From Boseongicola sp. (GTDB lineage Bacteria; Pseudomonadota; Alphaproteobacteria; Rhodobacterales; Rhodobacteraceae): a DNA stretch of 6,484 nt. Made by a program: the position numbers and the translations under genes. Under the pieces are notes generated by a model that searched no databases, had not been told where the DNA came from, and worked only from the letters and a program-made list of their open reading frames with translations. The DNA lies in contig JABDPD010000360.1 in assembly GCA_013042895.1 (NCBI GenBank), forward strand, positions 1-6,484. Reading direction: 5' to 3'. Shown here piece after piece: positions 1 through 5,308 of this stretch. Numbering within the stretch: position 1 is the stretch's first letter; the number at the start of each line of letters is the position of its first letter.

Positions 1-368
1 CCCCAAGGGAGAGTATTCTCAAGGCACTGCAGGATAAGGAATGCCAGTTTCACGTCAGCGCGGGTGACTGCGTCTTCGACATGCCACAGGACCTCGGTAC
101 GGGTGTTGCGAAAATTGTCACGCAAGATGCTCTGGACTTCGTTTTGGCTGATCTCGACATCCGGTTGGGCTGCTCCGAAGGCGACGCGAAAGAACCGGAT
201 TCGGGCGTTGGCGTTTTCAACGGACTCGGCGATTAGCGCGATCTCGGGACTGTTGCCTTGACCGGACATGGTCAAAAGCTCGACGCCGTTGCCAATTGCG
301 CCTAAGGGGCTGATAAGATCGTGACAGATGCGCGAACTGATCAGTGCGTTTAAATCAGTGCCAGTCAT
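1..368 (-). CDS. chpT: Histidine phosphotransferase ChpT (3'-truncated by the window edge)
   Basis: ChpT is the cytoplasmic phosphotransfer protein that relays phosphate from the hybrid kinase CckA to the response regulators CtrA and CpdR. In Rhodobacterales this relay controls motility, gene-transfer-agent release and quorum-sensing responses. The reverse strand gives about 122 codons with no stop before the window edge, against roughly 200 in the family. It begins MTGTDLNALISSRICHDL, and the RICHDL segment holds the expected phospho-accepting His16 in the first dimerisation helix, followed by SPLGAIGNGVELL. The visible part covers the helical DHp-like domain and the start of the degenerate ATPase-like domain. 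The start is the ATG whose complement lies at 366-368, preceded by GAGGA (complement of 374-378) at 5-nt spacing. It diverges from the DUF3553 gene. The identification is from motif recognition; the C-terminus is not visible. Confidence 0.9.
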   Translation of the reverse strand, partial: MTGTDLNALISSRICHDLISPLGAIGNGVELLTMSGQGNSPEIALIAESVENANARIRFFRVAFGAAQPDVEISQNEVQSILRDNFRNTRTEVLWHVEDAVTRADVKLAFLILQCLENTLPW

Positions 369-404
369 GATTGTCCTCGACTGTCTTTTGAGAAGGAAAG
401 TGGA
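369..404. promoter_or_regulatory. 36-bp divergent spacer with two opposed ribosome binding sites
   Basis: Only 36 bp separate the start codons of chpT (minus) and the DUF3553 gene (plus). The spacer is largely used by the two Shine-Dalgarno sites: GAAGGA at 392-397 for the plus gene and GAGGA (complement of 374-378) for chpT. A full -35/-10 promoter with an untranslated leader for either gene cannot fit here without reaching into the coding sequence of the other. I see no CtrA-type paired TTAA site in it. Promoter positions are therefore inferred to lie inside the opposing gene. Confidence 0.6.
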
Positions 405-593
405 ATGTCAGAACTGACCGCGTTGCTGGAACCGGGAATGCTGGTCACGCATCCCGACAAGCCTGATTGGGGTGTTGGGCAGGTCCAGTCTAACATCGGC
501 GGACGCGTGACGGTGAACTGGCCTGACGAGGGCAAAGTGGTTGTGGATGGCAATCGAATTGGACTTGTCCCTGTTTTCGACACGGACCAATGA
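405..593 (+). CDS. DUF3553 domain protein, small
   Basis: This 62-residue protein is nearly all one domain. The block from Leu8 to about Val57 (LEPGMLV, then HPDKPDWGVGQVQS, then RVTVNW and GKVVVDG) matches DUF3553, a short beta-rich family recognisable by its PDWGxGQVQS core. The pattern resembles small SH3/Tudor-like barrels such as the UvrD C-terminal or CarD-type modules, but that structural link is inference and the function is unknown. There is no signal peptide, membrane segment or cysteine. The ATG at 405 has a good GAAGGA site 7 nt upstream. The gene is divergent from chpT and followed by a 116-bp gap before olsB. I saw no terminator hairpin after it, so some read-through into olsB is possible. 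Confidence 0.88.
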   Translation: MSELTALLEPGMLVTHPDKPDWGVGQVQSNIGGRVTVNWPDEGKVVVDGNRIGLVPVFDTDQ

Positions 594-615
594 TGATGCG
601 TGCAACCTTAGCGTG

Positions 616-621
616 TATACT
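616..621 (+). promoter_or_regulatory. Possible -10 element upstream of olsB
   Basis: TATACT differs from the sigma-70 -10 consensus TATAAT at one base and lies in the otherwise GC-rich DUF3553-olsB gap, 94 bp upstream of the olsB ATG. A start near 628 would give a leader of about 80 nt that contains the hairpins at 666-709. No convincing -35 hexamer is present at 16-18 bp spacing (the sequence around 592-599 is a run of TGATGATGC), so either an activator is needed or the match is accidental. Confidence 0.35.
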
Positions 622-665
622 AATTCTGCAAAGACCGCAAGGGTGGCGGGCGTTGCATTGCTACG

Positions 666-709
666 CTTGGGCCTTTAGAAGGCCAGAACCTGTCTGACGA
701 AGGCCCAGG
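666..709 (+). promoter_or_regulatory. olsB leader hairpin that can sequester the ribosome binding site
   Basis: The segment 666-675 (CTTGGGCCTT) can pair with 700-709 (AAGGCCCAGG) over ten positions with one G-U wobble. That encloses most of the olsB Shine-Dalgarno site GAAGG (699-703) and ends at the base before the ATG at 710. The same upstream arm, 670-675 (GGCCTT), can instead pair with AAGGCC at 679-684 in a 6-bp, 3-nt-loop hairpin that would leave the Shine-Dalgarno free. The complementarity is read directly from the sequence; a regulatory role is inference. Confidence 0.45.
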
Positions 710-1486
710 ATGGACCGAGAAGACGCCCATTTTACCACCCGGCTTGCTCAGAGCGAGCGCGACCTGCGCGCAGCGGAACGGCTGCGCTATGCGGTTTTCG
801 TCGAGGAGCTTGGCGGGGACGGTGATCTGGTAGATCACGCAGGCCGCTTTGAGCGCGACCGGTTTGATCCTCATTTCCGGCATTTAATCCTTGTCGATAA
901 CCGGCGCAATGCAGAAGCGTTGGACCACGTCGTCGGCGTTTACCGCCTGCTTGACGGAGTTGGTGCGGCGGCGGCCGGCCAATACTACTCGGAAGAAGAG
1001 TATGATCTGTCGGTGCTGAGGGCGTCCGGGCGCAAGTTGTTGGAATTAGGGCGGTCCTGTCTGCACTCCGAATATCGCGGCGGGATGGCGATGTACCATA
1101 TCTGGAATGCGCTTGCCGGCATCGTAGCAGAAGAAGAGATCGACGTATTGTTTGGTGTCGCAAGCTTTCATGGCACAGATACGAGCGCCCATGCTGAGGC
1201 ATTGTCACTGCTGCATCACCAGCATTTGGCACCGGAAGACCTTCGGGTGCGCGCGAGGGCAGAGCATTTCGAGGCGATAGATCTGGTGCCGGACGCCGAG
1301 ATCGATCGTGTGGCTGCGATGCGCGGAGTGCCGGCGTTGATCAAGGCCTATTTGCGGCTTGGCGGTGTGATCGGGGAGGGGGCTTTTGTGGATCGTCCGT
1401 TCAACACGATTGATGTGTGTTTGCTGCTGGATACGTCGCGTATGAACCAGCGGGCCGCCGCCCGTTATCAGGCGTCGCGCGGGTGA
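710..1486 (+). CDS. olsB: L-ornithine N-alpha-acyltransferase OlsB
   Basis: OlsB transfers a 3-hydroxyacyl chain from acyl carrier protein to the alpha-amino group of ornithine. This gives lyso-ornithine lipid, the first step to the phosphorus-free membrane lipid ornithine lipid. The 258-residue protein has a GNAT-like acyltransferase fold. Recognisable segments are the AERLRYAVFVEELG block near residues 22-35, the ARTEFAC-like strand replaced here by HLILVDN near 58-64, VVGVYRLL near 74-81, the core KLLELGRSCLHSEYRGG near 109-125, LFGVASFHGTD near 147-157, and LIKAYLRLGG near 210-219 before a conserved FNTIDVCLLLD end. GNAT proteins of this family are often annotated as hemolysin-like. The ATG at 710 is preceded by GAAGG at 699-703. 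The gene is followed directly by olsA with a 4-bp overlap, which strongly supports the assignment. No signal peptide is seen. Confidence 0.9.
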   Translation: MDREDAHFTTRLAQSERDLRAAERLRYAVFVEELGGDGDLVDHAGRFERDRFDPHFRHLILVDNRRNAEALDHVVGVYRLLDGVGAAAAGQYYSEEEYDLSVLRASGRKLLELGRSCLHSEYRGGMAMYHIWNALAGIVAEEEIDVLFGVASFHGTDTSAHAEALSLLHHQHLAPEDLRVRARAEHFEAIDLVPDAEIDRVAAMRGVPALIKAYLRLGGVIGEGAFVDRPFNTIDVCLLLDTSRMNQRAAARYQASRG

Positions 1487-2310
1487 GCCGCGATCCGACA
1501 TGGGTCGGTGCGGACGACACTGTGCCGCCTTTAAAGCCAGGATTGACGGGTTGGGTTCGCTTGATTGTGCGTGGGGCGGCGTTTGTCACCGTAACGCTGA
1601 GCGGACTGCTGGTTCTGCTTGCTGTGCGGTTGTTTGAGCGGCCTTTTCATGGTCAGGCGCGGCCCTGGACTCCCCACATCACGCAATGGGTATGCAGGAC
1701 TGCGTTTCGGATTTTCGGGATGAACTATCGTAGTCACGGCGAGCGGATGACGCATCCCGGAGCGGTGGTATCAAACCATTGCTCTTGGATGGACATTATC
1801 GCGCTGAATGCGGGCAAGCGAGTGTATTTCGTTGCCAAGTCCGAGGTAGCGGGGTGGCCCTTGATTGGCTGGCTCGCGCGGGCGACAGGAACTGTGTTTA
1901 TTCGGCGTGATGTACGGGACGCGGCGGCGCAAAAGCAGGTGTTTGAGGATCGTCTCAAGGCAGGGCATAAGCTGTTGTTTTTTCCCGAAGGCACGTCGAC
2001 AGACGGCTTAAGGGTTCTGCCATTCAAACCGACGTTGTTTGCGGCGTTCTTTTCACCGGCTTTGCGCGACATCCTCTGGGTTCAGCCCGTGAGCGTTGTC
2101 TATACCGCACCTGAAGGGGCGGCTGAGCGGTTCTATGGCTGGTGGGGGGACATGGAATTCGGGGCGCATTTGGCGAAGGTGCTGGCATCACACATACAAG
2201 GGTCTGTTGAGGTGATTTGGCACGAACCTCTCAAAGTTGGCGCCTTTTCAGATCGCAAGGGCTTGGCAAAGGCCGCCGAGGAGGCGGTTCGAAGCGCCTT
2301 TGAGTCTTAG
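1483..2310 (+). CDS. olsA: Lyso-ornithine lipid O-acyltransferase OlsA (PlsC family)
   Basis: OlsA adds the second, ester-linked acyl chain to lyso-ornithine lipid, completing ornithine lipid at the inner membrane. With the GTG start at 1483 the protein has 275 residues. A hydrophobic segment at about 27-50 (VRLIVRGAAF through VLLAVRL) should anchor it. The acyltransferase NHx4D motif is NHCSWMD at 98-104. The acceptor-binding FFPEGTS block is at 167-173, followed by the LPFKPTLF segment near 179-186. GTG at 1483 overlaps the olsB TGA as GTGA and yields the typical N-terminus MSRDPTW. A longer in-frame form from GTG 1417 would overlap olsB by 70 bp and is unlikely. The upstream Shine-Dalgarno is weak, so translation is probably coupled to olsB. 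The stop codon overlaps that of the convergent gene. Confidence 0.92.
   Translation: MSRDPTWVGADDTVPPLKPGLTGWVRLIVRGAAFVTVTLSGLLVLLAVRLFERPFHGQARPWTPHITQWVCRTAFRIFGMNYRSHGERMTHPGAVVSNHCSWMDIIALNAGKRVYFVAKSEVAGWPLIGWLARATGTVFIRRDVRDAAAQKQVFEDRLKAGHKLLFFPEGTSTDGLRVLPFKPTLFAAFFSPALRDILWVQPVSVVYTAPEGAAERFYGWWGDMEFGAHLAKVLASHIQGSVEVIWHEPLKVGAFSDRKGLAKAAEEAVRSAFES
2307..2310. other. Overlapping convergent stop codons (TTAG)
   Basis: Plus-strand TAG at 2308-2310 ends olsA, and the complement of TTA at 2307-2309 gives TAA, ending the ThiE-like gene. The two genes share four bases tail to tail, so any terminator of one transcript must lie inside the other gene. I see no GC-rich hairpin with a T-run around the junction. 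Confidence 0.9.
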
Positions 2311-2927
2311 GACATCGCCTCGATAAACTGACCTAAGGCGAAGACTGCGTCGTCTTCTCGCCAGACCTCTTCGCCGATGCCAAAAAAGTCGGTCACTGGT
2401 GCAAGGTCTCGGATGACTTCGGCTGTCAAAGCGCCTTCTGCGACAACGGGTAATTCGATCATCTCGGACCACCACTGGAACAATTCGCGCTCTGCCTTTG
2501 TGCCGTCGCCAAGCGTGGTGTCGCCTGCCGGGCCGAAGGAAATGTAGTCGGCGCCAATCTCACCTGCGGTCATGCCGTCATGGCGTGAAGTGCCGCAGAA
2601 GGCTCCGACGATGGCGTCGGAGCCGAGTGACTTTCGCACCGCCCGAATGGTTCTGGCACCGTCGAGAAGATGGACGCCGTCAAGGCCGAGGCGCTCGACC
2701 AATCCGACATGGGTGTCGATCACCAAGGCGACGTCAGCTTCGTGACAAACGCTGCGTAGAGCATCGCCTGCTCGTGCCAGTGTGTCTTCGTCTGAGGTCG
2801 CCATTGAGAGCCGCACACAAGCGACGTCGAATGCATCGAGGACTTCGGCGATCCGGTCGGGGAAGGTTGATAACTCGAAGGCCGGTGGGGTCGAGAGATA
2901 GATTTGCGGGCGCGCGTCGTCTGCCAT
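2307..2927 (-). CDS. Divergent thiamine phosphate synthase (ThiE/TenI) family protein
   Basis: This 206-residue protein is a ThiE/TenI-type TIM barrel by overall pattern: PQIYLSTPP near residues 7-15, LDGVHLLDG near 82-90, GADYISFGP near 125-133, PVVAEGAL near 160-167 and DFFGIGEEVW near 180-189. ThiE joins hydroxymethylpyrimidine diphosphate to thiazole phosphate. Here many hallmark residues are changed. The QLREK strand reads VRLSMA, the IND metal-binding segment reads VIDTH, the GQED segment reads LDGA, and the glycine-rich IGGI phosphate loop reads AEGAL. The TenI histidine segment (GxSxH) reads GAFCG. It is therefore probably not an ordinary ThiE, and I give no gene symbol. The ATG (complement of 2925-2927) has GGAG 6 nt upstream. 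It lies 45 bp downstream of the TfoX-domain gene on the same strand, with no other thi genes in view. Confidence 0.8.
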   Translation of the reverse strand: MADDARPQIYLSTPPAFELSTFPDRIAEVLDAFDVACVRLSMATSDEDTLARAGDALRSVCHEADVALVIDTHVGLVERLGLDGVHLLDGARTIRAVRKSLGSDAIVGAFCGTSRHDGMTAGEIGADYISFGPAGDTTLGDGTKAERELFQWWSEMIELPVVAEGALTAEVIRDLAPVTDFFGIGEEVWREDDAVFALGQFIEAMS

Positions 2928-2972
2928 TTTCGGCTCCGAATACAGAGTGTTGGACGGGCTATAACGCTTTGC

Positions 2973-3302
2973 TCACTTAGGGGGAAGACTTCGAACGTTT
3001 TCAACGGCCAATCCCATCAATTGCCCGCGACGGCTGTCATCCGCCATTGCCTCGTCCGTGACATCAACCATGCCGCCCATGGGACGTCCCGTGAAAGCAA
3101 TGGGACCCGCACCCTCTATTTGCAGCGCTTCGGTGTGGCGATTTTTGCCGACGCGAAACATTCCACCGCCCTTGTGGACACCACAAAGCATGTGTCCGTT
3201 CAGCATGAAACACAGTCCTCCAAACATGCGCTTCTCAACGACGCCCGAGCGATCGGTGAGATCCTGGCGCAAGAGCTCGGCTAGTCCTTCGTCGTAGGCC
3301 AT
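2973..3302 (-). CDS. Stand-alone TfoX N-terminal domain protein
   Basis: This 109-residue protein consists of a single TfoX/Sxy N-terminal domain. The diagnostic block is VVEKRMFGGLCFMLNGHMLCGV at about residues 21-42, followed by GGMFRVGKN at 46-54 and FTGRPMGGMVDV near 70-81. Full-length TfoX/Sxy proteins of gammaproteobacteria act in competence regulation and carry a second C-terminal domain; that domain is absent here. Single-domain versions are common in alphaproteobacteria and their role is not settled, so a competence function should not be assumed. There is no membrane segment. The start (complement of CAT at 3300-3302) has an AGGGA site about 9 nt upstream and begins MAYDEGLAELLRQDL, as family members do. 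It diverges from trmJ and is probably cotranscribed with the ThiE-like gene 45 bp downstream. The reading frame stays open further upstream, but that part lies across the trmJ start. Confidence 0.88.
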   Translation of the reverse strand: MAYDEGLAELLRQDLTDRSGVVEKRMFGGLCFMLNGHMLCGVHKGGGMFRVGKNRHTEALQIEGAGPIAFTGRPMGGMVDVTDEAMADDSRRGQLMGLAVENVRSLPPK

Positions 3303-3373
3303 TTGATCAGTTCCCTTGTGCTTTGGGCGCATGGACCATAAGACCCCGCACGACCCTTTGGAGCCTGTTATAC
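3303..3373. promoter_or_regulatory. 71-bp divergent spacer between the TfoX-domain gene and trmJ
   Basis: This spacer should hold promoters for both directions. Toward trmJ a weak pair can be drawn, TTGTGC at 3316-3321 and CATAAG at 3337-3342 with 15-bp spacing. The trmJ ribosome binding site GGAG is at 3360-3363. On the other strand the AGGGA site of the TfoX-domain gene is the complement of 3312-3316. No clear operator or strong inverted repeat is seen, so the individual promoter elements are guesses. Confidence 0.4.
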
Positions 3374-4108
3374 ATGACCCAACCCGCTTTTGTCCTCGTT
3401 CGACCACAGATGGGCGAAAACATCGGTGCGGCGGCGCGCGCGATGTGGAATTTCGGACTGGATCAGATGCGGGTGGTTGACCCGCGGGATGGCTGGCCGA
3501 ACCAGAAGGCCGTGGCGATGGCGAGCGGGGCCGGGCGGCTGTTGGATGAAGCGCAGCTGCACGGGGATCTGGCCAGTGCGATTGCTGATCGAACCTTCGT
3601 ATTTGCCACGACGGCGCGCTCGCGAGATTTGACCAAACCGGTTTTTTCGCCTGAGGAAGCAATGGCCGAAACTGCGCGTCGGATGGCGGCGGGGGACCGG
3701 GTTGCTGTGTTGTTTGGACCCGAAAGGGCGGGACTTGAGAACGAGGATATTGCGAAGGCCAACGCGATCATCTCAGTTCCGGTAAACCCTGAATTTCCTT
3801 CGCTAAATCTGGCTCAATGTGTGTTGTTGACGGGGTATGAGTGGCGTCGGGCAACAACGGATGTGACGCCGATTGAAGTGGAGTTGGCGGGCACAGAAAT
3901 GGCCTCGCAGCTGGAGGTGGAAAAGCTGGCGGAGCACTTCGAGCAGCGGCTCGACACAGCAGGATTCTACTTTCCGGAGGCGAAGGCCGAAGGGATGAAA
4001 CGCACCATGCGTAACTTGTGGTCACGGATGCCGATGACGCGCGCGGATGTACAGCTCTTTCACGGGGTGATGCGTCAAATGGTGCGCTGGAAAGAGCGCG
4101 GCGACTGA
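3374..4108 (+). CDS. trmJ: tRNA (cytidine/uridine-2'-O-)-methyltransferase TrmJ
   Basis: TrmJ is a SPOUT-class enzyme that uses S-adenosylmethionine to methylate the 2'-OH of nucleotide 32 in the tRNA anticodon loop. The 244-residue protein matches the usual length of about 245. SPOUT motif 1 is VRPQMGENIGAAARAM at 9-24, including the conserved Asn17 and Arg22. Motif 2 is VAVLFGPERAGL at 110-121. Motif 3, which forms the knot and binds the cofactor, is SVPVNPEFPSLNLAQ at 134-148. The C-terminal helices, with a typical MKRTMRNLWSR segment near 208-218, complete the family pattern. The ATG at 3374 gives the family N-terminus MTQPAFVLVRP and has GGAG 10 nt upstream. A TTG-initiated form from 3323 adds 17 residues with no family resemblance and is rejected. 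ctaA follows after 54 bp. Confidence 0.93.
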   Translation: MTQPAFVLVRPQMGENIGAAARAMWNFGLDQMRVVDPRDGWPNQKAVAMASGAGRLLDEAQLHGDLASAIADRTFVFATTARSRDLTKPVFSPEEAMAETARRMAAGDRVAVLFGPERAGLENEDIAKANAIISVPVNPEFPSLNLAQCVLLTGYEWRRATTDVTPIEVELAGTEMASQLEVEKLAEHFEQRLDTAGFYFPEAKAEGMKRTMRNLWSRMPMTRADVQLFHGVMRQMVRWKERGD

Positions 4109-4109
4109 C

Positions 4110-4138
4110 TGGACGGCGCACGGGCCGGGGCCTACATT
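4110..4138 (+). promoter_or_regulatory. Possible sigma-70 promoter for ctaA
   Basis: TGGACG at 4110-4115 and TACATT at 4133-4138 are separated by 17 bp, and each matches four of six consensus bases. A transcript would start near 4145, just before the ctaA ribosome binding site at 4153. The match is modest, and ctaA could equally be read from the trmJ promoter. Confidence 0.3.
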
Positions 4139-4152
4139 CCACGCCAAGTAAT

Positions 4153-4156
4153 GGAG
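4153..4156 (+). promoter_or_regulatory. Ribosome binding site that decides the ctaA start
   Basis: GGAG lies 6 nt before the ATG at 4163 and within the first codons of an alternative in-frame ATG at 4151. The upstream ATG has no Shine-Dalgarno of its own, so initiation at 4163 is favoured. Confidence 0.7.
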
Positions 4157-4162
4157 CAGGAC

Positions 4163-5308
4163 ATGGCTGAGAAACGCAGCATTTTTGAAGAGGTTTCTGG
4201 GGATCAGAAGCCTATGGCGACGGCGAAAGGCGGGTTGATCGACGGAGCGCGTAAGGGCGCGCGCGGAGCGATCCGCCAGTGGTTGATGGCGCTGTTCGCG
4301 TTGGTCGTGGTGATGATTGCGGTTGGCGGTCTGACGCGCCTGACGGATAGCGGATTGTCGATCACCGAGTGGCGTCCTGTAACGGGCGCGCTGCCTCCGA
4401 TGTCTGAAGCGGCTTGGGAATCTGAGCTGGAGAAATACCGCCAAATCCCGGAATATCAGTTGCAAAACAAGGGCATGAGCATGTCCGAGTTCAAGGTGAT
4501 CTATTGGTGGGAATGGGGGCATCGCCAGCTGGGGCGGATCATCGGGCTCGTCTGGGCGCTTGGCTTTGTTTACTTTCTGTTAACCAAGAAGATTCCAAAC
4601 GGCTGGACTGGAAGACTGCTGCTTTTGGGCGCTCTGGGCGGTCTACAAGGCGCGATTGGCTGGTGGATGGTCGCCTCGGGGCTAACGGGGACGATGCTGG
4701 ATGTGGCCTCTTATCGCCTGGCGGTTCATTTGGGATTGGCCTTTGTAATCTTGGGAGTGATCGCATGGTTTGTGATGCTCCTTGGTCGCACAGACGCGGA
4801 CCTGCTGGCAGCGAGGCGTGCGCGCGAGGGACGATTGTTTGGCATGGCGACGGGCCTGACACATTTTGTCTTTCTGCAGATACTGCTCGGTGCTTTGGTG
4901 GCAGGGATCGATGCAGGCCGGAGTTATAACGAATGGCCGTTGATGGGCGGGTCGTTTGTTCCTCCGACCGCGTTTGATCTTGAGCCCTTGTGGCGGAACT
5001 TCTTTGAGAACGCCGGGTTGGTGCAGTTTATGCACCGAGTTACAGGCTATTTGTTGTTTGCGTTTGGTGTCGTTGTTTGGTGGCGATCGCGCGGGTCGGG
5101 CAATGATGAGACGCGATTTGCGTTTAACGTGGTGGTGGTCCTGATGGTTGTTCAGATGGTCATCGGCATTATGACGGTGCTGTATTCCGCGCCTTGGACA
5201 TTGGCCATTCTACACCAGTTCACAGCGGTGTTGCTTTATGTGGCCATCCTGCGCGCGCGTTTTCTAGCGCAATATCCGCGCGCACAATCCGTAAGAGGTA
5301 GAACATGA
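4163..5308 (+). CDS. ctaA: Heme A synthase (Cox15/CtaA)
   Basis: Heme A synthase is an inner-membrane enzyme that oxidises the C8 methyl group of heme O to a formyl group, making heme A for aa3-type cytochrome c oxidase. The 381-residue protein fits the longer Cox15 (type 2) class of alphaproteobacteria and mitochondria. About eight membrane segments are visible, at roughly 42-58, 123-141, 150-172, 186-207, 230-249, 285-306, 321-341 and 346-366. The four expected heme-ligand histidines are His120 (WEWGHRQLGR), His189 (RLAVHLGLA), His291 (FMHRVTGY) and His351 (ILHQFTAV). Other family blocks are GGLTRLTDSGLSITEW at 55-70 and GGLQGAIGWWMVASGL at 159-174. The start at 4163 is chosen for its GGAG site and the family N-terminus MAEKRSIFEE. 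The 3' end overlaps the peptidase gene by 4 bp (ATGA). No ctaB or cox genes are in view. Confidence 0.95.
   Translation: MAEKRSIFEEVSGDQKPMATAKGGLIDGARKGARGAIRQWLMALFALVVVMIAVGGLTRLTDSGLSITEWRPVTGALPPMSEAAWESELEKYRQIPEYQLQNKGMSMSEFKVIYWWEWGHRQLGRIIGLVWALGFVYFLLTKKIPNGWTGRLLLLGALGGLQGAIGWWMVASGLTGTMLDVASYRLAVHLGLAFVILGVIAWFVMLLGRTDADLLAARRAREGRLFGMATGLTHFVFLQILLGALVAGIDAGRSYNEWPLMGGSFVPPTAFDLEPLWRNFFENAGLVQFMHRVTGYLLFAFGVVVWWRSRGSGNDETRFAFNVVVVLMVVQMVIGIMTVLYSAPWTLAILHQFTAVLLYVAILRARFLAQYPRAQSVRGRT

Noticed and set aside
345..356. TTTAAA near 349 as a CtrA binding site at chpT
   Set aside because: It lies inside the chpT coding sequence and there is no second TTAA at the 7-bp spacing that CtrA needs.
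653..680. Second possible olsB promoter, TTGCAT with TTAGAA
   Set aside because: Both hexamers match the consensus poorly, and the -10 overlaps the hairpin loop. TATACT at 616-621 is a much better -10.
688..705. Possible PhoB box near the olsB start (CTGTCTGAC)
   Set aside because: Only one partial CTGTC half-site is present, with no second repeat at 11-bp spacing, and it lies at the ribosome binding site rather than in a promoter.
732..1232. 166-residue minus-strand open frame opposite olsB
   Set aside because: Its composition is that of an antisense shadow. olsB in the same place has clear family motifs and a ribosome binding site.
1417..1482. 22-residue N-terminal extension of OlsA from an in-frame GTG at 1417
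   Set aside because: It would overlap olsB by 70 bp, has no good ribosome binding site, and its residues look unlike the family. The GTG at 1483 in the GTGA overlap gives the expected N-terminus.
2498..2980. 160-residue plus-strand open frame opposite the ThiE-like gene
   Set aside because: It is very arginine-rich and without recognisable motifs, as expected from the antisense of a GC-rich gene.
3323..3373. 17-residue extension of TrmJ from a TTG at 3323
   Set aside because: The extra residues show no family similarity. The ATG at 3374 begins directly with the conserved MTQPAFVLVRP and has an upstream GGAG.
2973..3662. 229-residue version of the TfoX-domain protein starting at 3662 on the minus strand
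   Set aside because: The extra 120 residues are antisense to trmJ, rich in Pro, Ser and Arg, and unrelated to the domain. The 3302 start has a ribosome binding site and fits family length.
4151..4162. Upstream ATG of ctaA at 4151
   Set aside because: It has no Shine-Dalgarno, whereas the ATG at 4163 has GGAG 6 nt upstream and the family N-terminus.
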